From Pachyseris speciosa (lineage: Eukaryota > Cnidaria > Anthozoa > Scleractinia > Pachyseridae), in NCBI GenBank assembly GCA_016490735.1, contig JAEMWC010000272.1, positions 1 to 64,000 on the forward strand: a stretch of 64,000 bases of DNA, read 5' to 3'. Below the pieces are notes generated by a model, which worked only from the letters and a program-made list of their open reading frames with translations, was not told where the DNA came from and did no database searches. The position numbers and the translations under genes were made by a program. Below, piece by piece: positions 11,400 through 22,580 of this stretch (positions are counted from its first letter, which is position 1; every line of letters begins with the position of its first letter).

Positions 11400-12471
11400 A
11401 AATACAGTAGCTGAAATGACCGTAAACTTATTTGATCAATTCTTGGGGTCTAGATACCTTCTTTAGGTTATAAAGTGAGTCATTATACACAATTTTTTTT
11501 CATAGGTTTGGCTGTTCACATGTACAGACTGAAGCCGACTCATTTAAGACTGAAAGATGTCTCTTGGTTTTTAAACCCACAGTACACACCATGTACGATC
11601 TAACTTGCTTAACGCTGGGTCAAGATGGATCGTGATCAGTCAAACCATGCAATAATGACATTTTAAAAATTGTTGCAGTCCACGGACAATTTGTCGCTGT
11701 TATTAAAGTTAAACGAGAAATTGGAAACCTGTTATGCTTCTGGGCATTTTTGTCAGCTGAGCTTTTGTTTTTGTTTTTGTTTTTTTGTTTTTTTTTTACA
11801 GTTGGTAGAATCTTTAACTTTCTCATTGCAAAACTGATGGCGCATCTTAGCAAAATGGTGACGATCTACAAGAACAATAATGATGTCTAGCCTAGGTAAG
11901 TGGGTTGGAGAGAGAGGTAAATTCCACAATGTAACATCGTCTTGATAACCTGTCTGGAATGGTTGAAGTTCAGGGGTTAATAACGAAGGAAAACCAGACT
12001 AGGGCAATCGATTTTTTTTTCAGTTCAGAATGCACATATTGATATTTATAATACAAGTCCGGTCCAGGCTACTTTGAGACGTACCACAGCAGTGTACTCT
12101 TTTGAAAAACCTTTGACTTCCACCGACATCCGACACTCATTAAGTAAGCCGGTTCCGCGGTCTCAAACCATTTCAGCCTATGGGTGAAATAGGACGGTCC
12201 GTAGCCATTCAATTGAAGCTTTCGAGCAGGCCTGTGCTGCTATTTTATATAACTTTGCTTAACTCTCTGTAAAAATCATAAACTAAATGGGGCCATTCCG
12301 ACGAAAGCTATCGAGCAGTCTTTTGCTGTAGTTATGACTATGCTGTACTAGCGAGAAAGAACCAACTATGAGTCTTTTGAATAAACTGTTGGTGCCGAAT
12401 AACTAAACTGAACTAAAACCAATCGAGCAAGGCTTGTGCAATGTTGTCAAAATATACTCCATTATATAATT
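11400..12471. other. Intergenic sequence downstream of the first GPCR
   Basis: No convincing gene. There is a minus-strand 77-codon ORF driven by a Lys/Asn-rich T-tract at 11765-11800. No canonical AATAAA on the minus strand was seen close to the receptor stop. Confidence 0.4.
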
Positions 12472-13746
12472 TTACAAACTTGAAACATAAATCACCATTG
12501 GTCGCGTCGCAACGGCAGTTTTCCTTCTTCTTTGTTGCATTTCTGCGGCTGCACCTTTCAATTCTTTGGTGAGAGTGGCAGCTAAGGTGGATTTCACACC
12601 ACTACTTCGGCGACTGCTTCCAATGCACAACACCTGTCGCAGCACTCTGTCGAAACCTCTTCTGAAATCCCGGCTAAAAACCGCGTAAATTACAGGGTTG
12701 CACACGCTGTTGGAGTACGTGAAGAGCCAGCAAATTATAACAGCTTTTAAGAAAACGCTGGTTTTCGTGGCGCCAGAGATGTCCGCCCAGATCCACAACG
12801 CTTGATTGGGAAACATACAGACGGTGAATACGACAACGATTGCCATGAACATTTTTGTGGCGCGCTTATTCGCTTCATTTGTTCCCCGTCGCATTGTGGC
12901 CGAGAACTTGCGCACCAGTCGAACTGTAGAAGAAACTTTTCTTAATTTTCCAGGTTCTGGTGATGCCGCAGAACTAACCAGAACGTTATTGTTCAAAGCA
13001 GCCTTCTCTTTCTCTGTCTTCCCTTTGCTCGTCTTCTCTGAGGTAGTGTACAGATTTTTAAGTGCCAAAGTGTACATCACGACCATGAATGATAAGGGAA
13101 GAAAGTACTGAACCATGAAGAGCGTTAGTGTGTAATATTTCTTATACTGTATATCAGGCCAGTTTTCGCGGCACTCGCGTCCTTCTAAGGATAACATGTA
13201 AGAATACGGTGTAACCATCACTAAAGAAAACAAATAAATCCCTGCAATGATGCATTTGATTTGGAACACTGTAAGTCGTGACTTAAAGGGGTGCATTATT
13301 ACGCGATAACGATCCAAGGAAATAGCCGCAAGTGTTAAAGCAGCGGATGTGGACGTCATCGTTGTGAGTGGGAAAAGAATTTTACACGTTGCTGCGCCAT
13401 ACAGCCATTCATAGTTGTATTCTTCGAGTACAAAGTCGAAGGGGATGCTGAACAAAGGCGTGATAAAATCACACACAGCAAGGTTCAGAATTAAAATGTT
13501 TGACGGCGTTCGCATACACACGTTGCTTGCGATGATGAAGATAACAAGACTGTTTCCAAGAGAACTTCCCAACAAAATAACGCAGTAAAACACGATCTTT
13601 ACGATTCTAAAGATGGAGGACTGCTCCAGCTCTTCTCCGTACGTCCCTTGTGAAGAAATGTTGGCACTATTTTCGAAGGCACCCGTCATGTTATGCCCGG
13701 TTTGAGAAAAGTTCGAGAAGAACTGCGACACTGTGTTTAAGTCCAT
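12472..13746 (-). CDS. Rhodopsin-class (class A) GPCR, peptide-receptor-like, 424 aa
   Basis: Intact single-exon seven-transmembrane receptor, expected at the plasma membrane and coupling to G proteins. The extracellular N-terminus has three N-glycosylation sequons (Asn12, Asn19, Asn29). Landmarks: Asn65 (1.50), Asp93 (2.50), Trp-x-Tyr-Gly in loop 1, Cys121 (3.25) for the disulfide to Cys192 in loop 2, DRY at 145-147, Pro in TM5, and NPVIY in TM7. Loop 2 carries Cys-Arg-Glu-Asn-Trp-Pro, reminiscent of NPFF/RFamide/NPY-type receptors. Loop 3 is long and basic with Ser/Thr sites. TM4 lacks Trp4.50 (Tyr171 by alignment) and TM6 has Met for Trp6.48 (Cys-Met-Phe-Pro). The C-terminal tail is basic. 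The start is the first ATG before TM1. Clear paralogue of the receptors at 28338 and 47481. Ligand unknown. Confidence 0.93.
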   Translation of the reverse strand: MDLNTVSQFFSNFSQTGHNMTGAFENSANISSQGTYGEELEQSSIFRIVKIVFYCVILLGSSLGNSLVIFIIASNVCMRTPSNILILNLAVCDFITPLFSIPFDFVLEEYNYEWLYGAATCKILFPLTTMTSTSAALTLAAISLDRYRVIMHPFKSRLTVFQIKCIIAGIYLFSLVMVTPYSYMLSLEGRECRENWPDIQYKKYYTLTLFMVQYFLPLSFMVVMYTLALKNLYTTSEKTSKGKTEKEKAALNNNVLVSSAASPEPGKLRKVSSTVRLVRKFSATMRRGTNEANKRATKMFMAIVVVFTVCMFPNQALWIWADISGATKTSVFLKAVIICWLFTYSNSVCNPVIYAVFSRDFRRGFDRVLRQVLCIGSSRRSSGVKSTLAATLTKELKGAAAEMQQRRRKTAVATRPMVIYVSSL

Positions 13747-15200
13747 TATCGCGGAGATTAAGCAAGCGCACTTCCAAAATAAGGTCCCCTCTCTTTATGC
13801 GATGACGCAATTCCGAGATCTTTTGTGGATCTGTAGAAACCTTGCTGTTATTTCAAGCTCTTTAAAATATACGTTGTATTTAACATCAGATCTTCATTAA
13901 AGGAGTTCTTGAAATTCCCGCATTCCCAACTGCTGTGTTTCGATCTATTATCGAGGCTTCCAAATTAAAGAGCTCTTTGCTCTCAGATGACGGCTATTTA
14001 AACGCTGAAACGCGCAGTTTGTATCGAAATCGTCAATCTCTAACAGACGTCAGCTGGTTTAACCCTATTCTCTGATGCTGGCAGATGACGAGTGTGGTTT
14101 GCTTGAAAGCAGTTCGAATAATATGTCTTTAAGTCATCGAGTGCAGGCTTGACATTCACAGCAAAGAAACTTCAACAGACTAGCAGTGTTTGGTTTCTTC
14201 CTTCCAGTGACGTTATCGTTGAACATAACATAACAAGTTGTTATCGTGTGGGGAAGAGGTATGCGTAGCCTGGGAGAGTCAACATGACATCCAGTTAATT
14301 GCTCGACAAGATAGCGAGCGATCAGTTGCTAACTTCAGGAAAAATTGCGTCAGTGATTTGCATTTGCTTGTGCGACTACGTACAATCCGTTTAAAGCAGA
14401 CAATTGAATATACTGACTGTAAGCCTGGATATGTCTGTCAAAGTAAGAAGGTTATTTTCTATGCGAGAATAGCCGACAGAAAATCAGCACCATCGATCTG
14501 CTGAAGTATGTGGCGCAAATTAAATTTAGAGTAGTGATGAGTAGGTTAATTCGTGCCAGCATATTTAACCTCGTGCAAAATGTACCTCCCACAAACATTG
14601 TAAATTTATCAAATCAAGTTAAAGGGCTTTCAGCCGGGAAAAATGGATCAACGAAAATTACTGAAAACTGAGAGAAACAAATGGAAGAACGAGAGAAGAT
14701 TTCAATCATTCGTCGCCTGTCAAAACTCATCTTGGGCCACTGACAGATCGGTGCGGGGAGTGTCTTTTCAGAAAGCCAAGATCCCCTCTGATTTTTGGAT
14801 GATCCAATTACTCAGCCTCAGCTTCTGTCAGCTTACAATAAAGAAAAGCAATGGATGATTTTTCTGAAGCCAATTTTCTCAGTAGCCCTGAGCGCAGGGC
14901 GTGATTTGAAATAACGATTGCGTTAGTTACCATACGGACGGTCCAACAACTTGGTTCTTTCGTACAGGTCAACGCCTCTTCGTTGTACTCGACTGGAAGA
15001 TTCAGCGTGAATTCAACCACTGACTTCACTCAGTTGCTGAGAGATTCCTCAGCCCATCAACTACCACCCAAAGCTTCTTTTGTATAGCACGCGACCTTCA
15101 CACCTGCGATAAAATAAAATTTCAGCACGCGCGTTACTTAAGTGGGGCAAAGGAATTCCCGGGTGGCCAATGAGTATCAAACCCTGACCGTCCACACACC
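13747..15200. other. Upstream flank of the first GPCR and intergenic sequence
   Basis: Would contain the promoter of the minus-strand receptor; no TATA box or other element could be assigned with confidence. ORFs of 88, 71 and 73 codons (14238-15029) show no domain. Confidence 0.35.
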
Positions 15201-15204
15201 AGGG

Positions 15205-16040
15205 GCACTCAACGAGCCAAATCAACCAAAAACTGTAGAAAAGCATTTTTAAGTACCTTAAGGTGTTTGATGTCTTTTTAAAGTGACGTTTTCGTTAGCT
15301 AAAAGAATTTGATATGTTCTGATTCCTTAGCTGAAGTTTTAGCTGCCCGAAAATTTTAGGGAACAAAATTTTCCTTTGAGAAAAGTCTAGCTGTATTAAA
15401 TGAACTTTCCAGAAACAAAAACAGCAAATATGACCCTTCCGAACTAGCCTCCTTCGCAGCCTTTGTTTGTGTCGTTCCTATTCTCCCTCCCACCAACGTT
15501 TGCTCAACCGAGCCGAACATTCCATTCCAAGAACTGACCAATCACATCGTGGCTTTTAAATTTTGGTAGTTTCAGCGTTGGTTGTGTCAGTTCTATTCTC
15601 CCTCCTGACTGGATACTCAGACACAATGGGAATGGAATGTTCGGCTCGGTTCAGCAGACGTTGGTGTGGAGGGTCGGAATAGGATCGACACAAACAAAGG
15701 CTGCGAAGTAGGCTACTTCCGAACACGTCAGGGGCTATTATTTCCCCAATGCGAATCTTTTAGGTCATGTTTTAGTTAACGCCGAAAGCCATTAAAAGTT
15801 GTTAGCAAACAAAATTTTCCTTTGAGGGAAGTCTAGCTGTAATGAACTTTCCACAAACTTTCTAGGGAACTATTTTCTTTCCGAAAATGCTAGGTGACGT
15901 TTTTGACTGCCAAAAACAGCAAATATGACCTTTCCAAACACGCAGGGGCTCAGTATTATTTCCCCATTGCGAATCTTTTAGGCCATGTTTCAGTTTCAAA
16001 AATCCGAGCGGCACTCTTAAATGGACGCCGAAAGCCAATT
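15205..16040. repeat. Decayed relatives of the hAT-like MITE at 7251
   Basis: Begins AGGGGCACTCAACGAGCC, a close match to the left TIR at 7251, and follows that element's sequence. The block that ends in CAAAAACAGCAAATATGACC occurs twice (about 15420 and 15910), so the body is partly duplicated. It is interrupted by the small TIR element at 15445-15715. The right TIR is not present; the repeat at 16045 follows. Confidence 0.6.
15445..15715. mobile_element. Mutator-like MITE with perfect 9-bp TSD
   Basis: TIRs start TAGCC and extend about 80 bp inward with mismatches (CCTTCGCAGCCTTTGTTTGT on the left, complement on the right). CTTCCGAAC flanks both ends exactly (15436-15444 and 15716-15724). 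It is inserted in a repeat whose uninterrupted form can be seen nearby, which supports the boundaries. Non-coding, 271 bp. It shares TAGCC/GGCTA termini with 858-1923. Confidence 0.82.
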
Positions 16041-16044
16041 AAAA

Positions 16045-16352
16045 GGCGAACTACCCTACATCTTCCTTTCGTATACCTTCCACTGACAAATAGTACTCCT
16101 TTCGTATACCTAAAACAGGAAATCTTCTTGTCATTTTCACGTAGCGTTCAAAAAATTAAACAGTACAGTCATAAGGTATGTGTTTTCGAAACATTTTAAT
16201 GAAAGGCCCTTTTAAATACCTCAATGACAGATTTTCCTACCCTTTCATATACTTCGACTCGTGAAATCCCTACCCTTTCATATACCTGAAGCGTGAAAAA
16301 CGTATCCCTTTCGGGTGGAGCCTCCCCATATATATAGGCCATTATAGGGAGT
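16045..16352 (-). repeat. ATATGAAAGGGTA-type TIR repeat, copy A
   Basis: Contains repeated CCCTTTCATATACCT and CCTTTCGTATACC motifs, ending in GGGTGGAGCCTCCCC and GGCCATTATAGGGAG. Same family as copies at 16597, 23594 and 40310, in the orientation of the latter two. Its left TIR is missing. Non-coding. Confidence 0.7.
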
Positions 16353-16596
16353 ATCAAGTCGAATACTGAAGCCTACTGAGCCAGTGCCGGTCTTGCGGGG
16401 TACAGAGACAATATATTATTACATAACGCGTGTCAAACAGGTTATGACTTGTCACTCCAGCAGTCTCTTATAGTCTGCTATCTGACAGCAGGAAGGAATA
16501 AACGTTCTGTGGACTTACAAACTGGTTTCCAAAGTCGTACTCAATCTCAGTGATGTGACTGATCAGGTTTGTTGAGTGTAGATGTAGCGTAGTCTA

Positions 16597-16872
16597 CTCC
16601 GGGGAGGGGGGAGGTACTCCCTATAATGGCCTATATGAGGTGGCTCCGCCCGAAAGGGGTATCTTTTTCACGCTTCAGGTATATGAAAGGGTAGGGATTT
16701 CACGAGTAGAAGTATATGAAAGGGTCGGGAAATCTATCATTTAGGTATTTAAAAGGGCTTCATTAAAATATTCGAACTAATGGAAGGTATACGAAAGGGG
16801 TACCTTTTTGTGTCAAAAATGGTATATAAAAGGGTAAGCTAGGGTCGGACCTCGGGGCGGAGCCTCCCCCGC
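16597..16872 (+). repeat. ATATGAAAGGGTA-type TIR repeat, copy B (inverted relative to A)
   Basis: Begins GGGGAGGGGGGAGGTACTCC, passes through GGTATATGAAAGGGTAGG and ATACGAAAGGGGTACC motifs, and ends GGGGCGGAGCCTCCCC. It is the reverse-orientation partner of 16045-16352, with about 245 bp between them. Non-coding. Confidence 0.7.
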
Positions 16873-17585
16873 ATTAATTTTTTTTTAGTAGCCCCCCGGG
16901 AGGCTACTTTGACTGCTAGGCGGCGCTGATTGGAAGTCTGTAAATACATGTCCGTTTACAGGCCGACATATCAAAGTTTCCTTATCAATCATATCCAATG
17001 TCGCACAATGGGCTTCTGTCAAAATCCATTTTCACCTGAGCCAGTTACGTTTTTGAGCCCAAGACGGCTACTGAGGAGCTTACCGTATTCTTAAATGGAA
17101 CCTCCACTCTTACAACAAATTGATGCTAAATTGTTGAAAATAATTACTAGATTCCAAATTTTGTTTTAACCCATTGACTACCACACCGGCCGAAACCGGC
17201 CGCGCAGAACCGCGTCCCTTTTACCGCTTGTAACGTCATCAGTTTTAACGCTCGTGGACAACTTTTACATGTAGTATGTGTAGGGGAAAGAGATCTTTCA
17301 AACCATACCCGAATGAGCACGAGTCCGGCAAACAGGCCAGAGAAAACGCTAAAAAACCAAGTGATGTCGACCCGAAAATTTGAATGAAAATCTTGCTCCA
17401 CTACGCATACCCACGTGCACTTCCTTCCATCTATTCCTACGATCCTAAAAGTTTTCCACAAATCTTTTCCCACCGAAAGGAAGGCCAGAAAATGCCCAGC
17501 AAGAGAAAAAGAAAGCGAGGAAAGAAAAGCGAAAGAAAAGGGGAGGAGAGAAAGTGACAGGTAGAAGGAGAGGGGGTAGTGAAAC
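16873..17585. other. Intergenic / element ends
   Basis: Holds a TTAACCCATTGACTACC terminus at 17166, similar to the end of the TTAA element at 8610, followed by CCGGCCGAAACCGGCC. The 108-codon minus-strand ORF at 17147-17473 shows no domain. Confidence 0.4.
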
Positions 17586-17627
17586 TTGGAGCCACCTTAA
17601 TTTTTCGATAAAATTAAGGTGGCTCTG
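17586..17627. repeat. Abutting TTAAGGTGGCTC termini forming a hairpin
   Basis: GAGCCACCTTAA (to 17600) and TTAAGGTGGCTC (from 17614) face each other across 13 bases. They look like the right end of one TTAA-type element next to the left end of another, the latter closing at 22931. Confidence 0.6.
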
Positions 17628-18676
17628 AATGTACCGACTTTTATAAAACTTTGCAGAAAGATGAATCTTCATATGCTGATTGCAATAAAATAATGAAAAA
17701 TGGGGGTCATACGACTCGTTTTTGAGTTACAGGCACATAAAGCCCAAATTAAGGGTGTTTCTAAGAGGCTGCACAGTTGCTATGGTAACCTTATATGTCA
17801 AAACAATGATCACAACTTGTCGAGAAATAACTGGGAAATATTTTGATGCCATGTTTAACCCATTGACTCCTAGCTATTTTTACATTTTCGGAGTGATTTT
17901 CCACCTATAAACGATGAATAACAATTCGTGACCCTTTATTTGACCTACCAGAGAAAAGTGATGCTGTCCTAAGGCACTGGAGGCTCAAGGTTTCTGAAAA
18001 CGTCATTTTGACGTAGCTATTTTTATCAGTAAAGCAACCACAATGGCCGAAGTTCGGTTTGCTTGCGATTTTTGCTAAGTTTACAGCCATTTTTCATCTT
18101 TAGCGGCTGCCTGATGAGCATCATTAAGCGTGACGGTAGCTAAGAGTCCACTTTCTCAAAGAATCGAGCAAGGTGATCTACTTTGTTGTTGAATTTGGCT
18201 TGTTACTCGACGAACTGTGAATTTGGCCGGTCGAACACTTAGTACCTTTGGGACTCGACTATTGATGAATTTCTCGACCTACCGCCACATATTTTGGAAT
18301 TTCTGAGTACTGAAGATGACCACGAGCAAGAAATTTTTGCGGTAGGTCGGAGTGGCTGTAGACTTAGTTTATATGTGAAAGAATTGGGGAAAGGAACGGG
18401 CGCTGTCAAAAATTCTTGTTAGTTCCCAGCATGCAATGCGCTCAAGATGTTGAAAATGTCGGGAAGGCCCGAATGCACTGGAACAAAAGGCTGTATCTAC
18501 GCTCGGGAGAAGAATATCAACAAAAAAAGTCATTTCTAAGCTAGAAAAAGGACTGAATTTCGTTATGATGGTTGAATTTTGGTTTTTCGACAATGATTTC
18601 CTTAAAAAACATGAAGGCGAAAAGGGGCATTTTTGTCGTTTCTCTTTGACGTTAAAAACGGTCAGTTTCGTTCTTG

Positions 18677-18769
18677 AAAACACTGGAAAATACTAAATAG
18701 CAAGGACCACCGTTGCAAAATAGAAGAGCCGGATCCTGTAATAGATCTAACCAGCTATAAAATTGTAAA
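18677..18769 (-). repeat. Long 3' tail of the PLE, present at one end only
   Basis: These 93 bp follow the shared terminal sequence CTAGAAAACG and recur, reverse-oriented, at 45645-45738 in the second insertion. They are absent at 22642 and at 44480. Because they lie inside the target duplications at both loci, they belong to the element and not to the host flank. Confidence 0.85.
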
Positions 18770-19028
18770 CTAGAAAACGTTAAGAAACAAGCAAGGCTGG
18801 TTACACGGCTAGGAATATATATTTAAACCAATATTTCGGGAGGCACAGCCTTCCTTCATCAGGGTGTTACATATTATGACCCTAAGATGAAACGACGTTA
18901 CAGTTTTAAAAAAAGGTTGTACATGTAACATGATATTATAATAAAGGTAAACAATACAACGTAAAATAAAAAAACGTTACAGTTTGAAAATTTGAAAAAA
19001 ACGTAACAAGAAAACAAAAAGATAGGTA

Positions 19029-21644
19029 TTATATTTCTTCTTTTCTGTTGATACCTAACGGTTCAAGAGTTTGACCTCTATCAATTAGATATGCTTCTCT
19101 GGCTCTTCGTACACCGTCACGATTAGATTTGGACAGTTCTAGTGGAATTAGTTGCATGTCAGAAGCGCTGTGACCGTTAGAGAGAAAATGTTCTGATACT
19201 GCAGTGGGTTTAGAGCTGTTGGTTTGTTTGTCGACTGTTCTACGATGTTCGTTGAAACGGTCCTTAAGTCGTCGTTTAGTTTCGCCTATGTATTGTTTGT
19301 GACAGTGATTGCATTGTACCATGTATATGACATTTTTGGAATTACAGTCAATGTGATGTTTGATAAATCTAGTTTCGCCTGTGGAATGAAAAGTATAGGT
19401 TGTAAGTCCATCAGTTATGTAGTTGCATGTTAAACAGTTGTGGCCACAGCGAAAGGCACCAAGGGGTTGATTATTTTTAGCAGGTTTACGTAGTTTAGCA
19501 CTGACCAATAGATCGTAAAGATTGTTAGAACGTCGGAAAGCAACAAGAGGGGCAGCCTTGAAAACGTCAACGCAGCGGGGAGATGAAGATAAAATGTTGA
19601 AGTGTTTGTGAATAATAGATGATACGAAGCGAATAGCTGGATTGTATGTTATGACAAGGGGTACACGTGTAGGTTGGTTAGTATCGGAATTGCGTTGTTT
19701 GGGGGCAAGTGCTTCGGTACGTGAAATGTTGTAAACGCGTTGTATTTCGTTGTTGAGGTAAGAGAGATTGTACCCACGTTTGTTGAGATAAGACTTAAGT
19801 TCGTTAAGACGGAGTGCGAAAGTTTCGTCAGAAGAGCAGATGCGTCGAAGTCTGAGAGCTAAACTGAATGGAATAGCTCTTTTGCTGTGTCTGGGATGGC
19901 AAGAGGATTGTAACAAGTAGAGATGTTTGTCAGTAGCCTTAGTGTAAAGATCAGTAGTGATTTTACCGTTGTTCAGTGACACGTTGACGTCCAGAAAGGG
20001 TATGGATGAGAAAGAATAATTGGAAGTAAATTTAATTGTAGGGTGAATGTTGTTGAGATATGTGGTGAAGGTGTTGAGATCGTCTACTGAGTGTGTCCAT
20101 ATCATAAAAATGTCATCTATAAAGCGCCACCAGGTATGCGGTTGGTGTGGGGCATGTGATAGAGCGTTTGTCTCGAGTTTGGCGAGAAAAAGATTGGCAT
20201 AAGATGGTGCCATTCTAGTTCCCATGGCAGTGCCGTGTACTTGCAAGTAGTGCTTGTCGTCGAATGAAAAGTTGTTCATAGTGAGTATCATGCGTATGAG
20301 GTCACAGAGAGTTTCAGTGCCGATAGTGGAGGTAGTGCGTTTGCGTGTATCGAGGAAGTAACGACATGCATTGATGCCTTCGTTATGGGGTATGTTGGTG
20401 TAGAGTGAAGAAACGTCAAGTGTAACGAGAATGGCATTGTTGGGCAGTTGTCCGAGATTTTCGAGTTTCTTGAGGAAGTGAGTGGTGTCTTTTATGAATG
20501 ATTGGGTAGTCTGTACGAGAGGTTTGAGATGATAGTCTACGAACTGTGAGATGCGTTCTGTTGGATGTGCATTACTAGAAACAATAGGGCGTCCAGGGTT
20601 ACCCTGTTTGTGAATTTTGGGTAAAATGTAAAAACGTCCGGTCTTAGTATCGGTTTGTATTAAAAAACGTTTAGTGTCATCGTCAATGATTTGGTCACGG
20701 TGCATGCGTTGTACGTAAATACGTATGCGTTTTTGGATGTCATCAGTGATGTCCTTATCTAGAGTCTTGTAGAATTTGGTGTCGTTTAGCTGTCGTAGGC
20801 ATTCGTTGATGTACCAATCCCGGTCCATGATGACTATACCGGATCCCTTGTCTGCGGATTTAATGATAATGTCAGTGCGTCTGCTAAGTAGTTTGCAAGC
20901 ATGTCGTTCGCGTGCGGTTAGGTTGTCGCGTATAGGAGATGGTTTGATGTTGAAGAGGTCACGTTCCACAGCGTCTAAAAAGGTGTCAAGGGCAGGATCT
21001 CTGTGAGGTGGAGGGGTCCACGTGCTTTTAGGGCGGAATGGATTGGGGTTATTTTGAGGGGGATAGTCATGAAAAAATTCGAGTAGTCGCATACGTCTGG
21101 TGAATTCATTGAAATCAGCTCTAACCTCAGTCCAGTTGATGTTGCGTGGCGTGGGGCAAAAAGAGAGACCTCTAGCAAGTAACTGGGTCTCTTCGTGAGT
21201 GAGAGTGACGCTGCTTAAGTTGATGACAGCGTTAGTGTCAAGTTGTATGTTTTTGTTGTCGCGTCTCCAGTATCTATTGTTGTTGGCTTTACGTTTGCGG
21301 CGGCGTCTGCGTTTACATTTGGGTTTGGATGGAAGAAGAGGGGTGATGATAGAATTGCTAACAGATTGATCGTGAGCGTGATTGGTGTGGTATGTAGTGA
21401 TGGGTGGATGGGAGCCAGGGTTCAATGGCGTAAGTGGCGGATTAGAACGGTTAACTTGGTTAGAATTACTTTGACGTGTACGAGTAATACCAGGAGAAAC
21501 ATACCTACCGACTGAAGATAGTTTACGACCGTGTCTAGTTTGAAGTTCGATGGACAGTTCAGCAGCAGAATCACGAAGGAAGTGTGTGATATGTTCAAAT
21601 GTAGAAGTAGAAGATATAGTCTTAAGCTTATCCAGAGTGTCCAT
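19029..21644 (-). CDS. Penelope-like retroelement protein: reverse transcriptase plus GIY-YIG endonuclease, 871 aa
   Basis: Copies the element's RNA into DNA at a nick made by its own endonuclease. The N-terminus (1-200) is Ser/Asn/Pro-rich with an Arg/Lys run at 109-120 that could be a nuclear signal. RT motifs follow: Lys-Ser-Ala-Asp-Lys-Gly near 262-267, the Leu-Pro-Lys-Ile-His-Lys block at 341-346, Asp410 in motif A, the GTAMGT block of motif B at 471-476, and Asp510-Asp511 in motif C. A Cys-rich linker (Cys733, Cys737, Cys740) precedes the GIY-YIG domain, with Val-Ile-Tyr at 772-774, Tyr-Ile-Gly at 785-787, Arg-x-x-x-His at 796-800 and Glu850. All expected catalytic residues are present. 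The frame stays open upstream of this ATG to the junction at 21673, so the ORF may be 5'-truncated. Confidence 0.92.
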   Translation of the reverse strand: MDTLDKLKTISSTSTFEHITHFLRDSAAELSIELQTRHGRKLSSVGRYVSPGITRTRQSNSNQVNRSNPPLTPLNPGSHPPITTYHTNHAHDQSVSNSIITPLLPSKPKCKRRRRRKRKANNNRYWRRDNKNIQLDTNAVINLSSVTLTHEETQLLARGLSFCPTPRNINWTEVRADFNEFTRRMRLLEFFHDYPPQNNPNPFRPKSTWTPPPHRDPALDTFLDAVERDLFNIKPSPIRDNLTARERHACKLLSRRTDIIIKSADKGSGIVIMDRDWYINECLRQLNDTKFYKTLDKDITDDIQKRIRIYVQRMHRDQIIDDDTKRFLIQTDTKTGRFYILPKIHKQGNPGRPIVSSNAHPTERISQFVDYHLKPLVQTTQSFIKDTTHFLKKLENLGQLPNNAILVTLDVSSLYTNIPHNEGINACRYFLDTRKRTTSTIGTETLCDLIRMILTMNNFSFDDKHYLQVHGTAMGTRMAPSYANLFLAKLETNALSHAPHQPHTWWRFIDDIFMIWTHSVDDLNTFTTYLNNIHPTIKFTSNYSFSSIPFLDVNVSLNNGKITTDLYTKATDKHLYLLQSSCHPRHSKRAIPFSLALRLRRICSSDETFALRLNELKSYLNKRGYNLSYLNNEIQRVYNISRTEALAPKQRNSDTNQPTRVPLVITYNPAIRFVSSIIHKHFNILSSSPRCVDVFKAAPLVAFRRSNNLYDLLVSAKLRKPAKNNQPLGAFRCGHNCLTCNYITDGLTTYTFHSTGETRFIKHHIDCNSKNVIYMVQCNHCHKQYIGETKRRLKDRFNEHRRTVDKQTNSSKPTAVSEHFLSNGHSASDMQLIPLELSKSNRDGVRRAREAYLIDRGQTLEPLGINRKEEI

Positions 21645-21673
21645 GAATTCTGCTCTTAAACGTTGTAACTGTA

Positions 21674-22383
21674 GCGTTTACAACATTTCACGTACCGAAG
21701 CACTTGCCCCCAAACAACGCAATTCCGATACTAACCAACCTACACGTGTACCCCTTGTCATAACATACAATCCAGCTATTCGCTTCGTATCATCTATTAT
21801 TCACAAACACTTCAACATTTTATCTTCATCTCCCCGCTGCGTTGACGTTTTCAAGGCTGCCCCTCTTGTTGCTTTCCGACGTTCTAACAATCTTTACGAT
21901 CTATTGGTCAGTGCTAAACTACGTAAACCTGCTAAAAATAATCAACCCCTTGGTGCCTTTCGCTGTGGCCACAACTGTTTAACATGCAACTACATAACTG
22001 ATGGACTTACAACCTATACTTTTCATTCCACAGGCGAAACTAGATTTATCAAACATCACATTGACTGTAATTCCAAAAATGTCATATACATGGTACAATG
22101 CAATCACTGTCACAAACAATACATAGGCGAAACTAAACGACGACTTAAGGACCGTTTCAACGAACATCGTAGAACAGTCGACAAACAAACCAACAGCTCT
22201 AAACCCACTGCAGTATCAGAACATTTTCTCTCTAACGGTCACAGCGCTTCTGACATGCAACTAATTCCACTAGAACTGTCCAAATCTAATCGTGACGGTG
22301 TACGAAGAGCCAGAGAAGCATATCTAATTGATAGAGGTCAAACTCTTGAACCGTTAGGTATCAACAGAAAAGAAGAAATATAA
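21674..22383 (+). pseudogene. Inverted partial PLE copy: GIY-YIG C-terminal fragment
   Basis: Encodes residues corresponding to about 637-871 of the neighbouring PLE protein, including the Cys-rich linker and the complete GIY-YIG domain, with no visible amino-acid change. A fortuitous ATG at 21550 lies in the antisense of the other copy, giving a 277-codon hybrid frame whose first about 40 residues are not PLE sense sequence. It has no RT domain. It is a by-product of the inverted insertion, although a free-standing endonuclease domain could in principle be translated. Confidence 0.85.
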
Positions 22384-22549
22384 TACCTATCTTTTTGTTT
22401 TCTTGTTACGTTTTTTTCAAATTTTCAAACTGTAACGTTTTTTTATTTTACGTTGTATTGTTTACCTTTATTATAATATCATGTTACATGTACAACCTTT
22501 TTTTAAAACTGTAACGTCGTTTCATCTTAGGGTCATAATATGTAACACC

Positions 22550-22580
22550 CTGATGAAGGAAGGCTGTGCCTCCCGAAATA
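22550..22580 (+). ncRNA. Hammerhead-like core in PLE 3' region
   Basis: CTGATGA at 22550-22556, then a hairpin GGAAGGC/GCCTCC (bulged A), then GAAA at 22575-22578, followed by ATATT/AATAT that can form a stem III. A convincing stem I was not found. The same block occurs at about 18829-18861 (minus), 44541-44571 (minus) and 45552-45582 (plus). Hammerhead motifs are established in Penelope-like elements; activity here is doubtful. Confidence 0.5.

Noticed and set aside
12806..13111. 101-codon ORF antisense to the first GPCR
   Set aside because: It is a reading-frame shadow of the receptor; no domain and no independent support.
18104..18150. Another CTGATGA motif as a possible hammerhead
   Set aside because: No stem II hairpin followed by GAAA; the same holds for CTGATGA at about 26659, 27843 and 50502.
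19224..19433. 69-codon ORF, repeated at 21979 and 44931
   Set aside because: Antisense to the GIY-YIG region of the PLE. Its repetition only reflects the three element copies.
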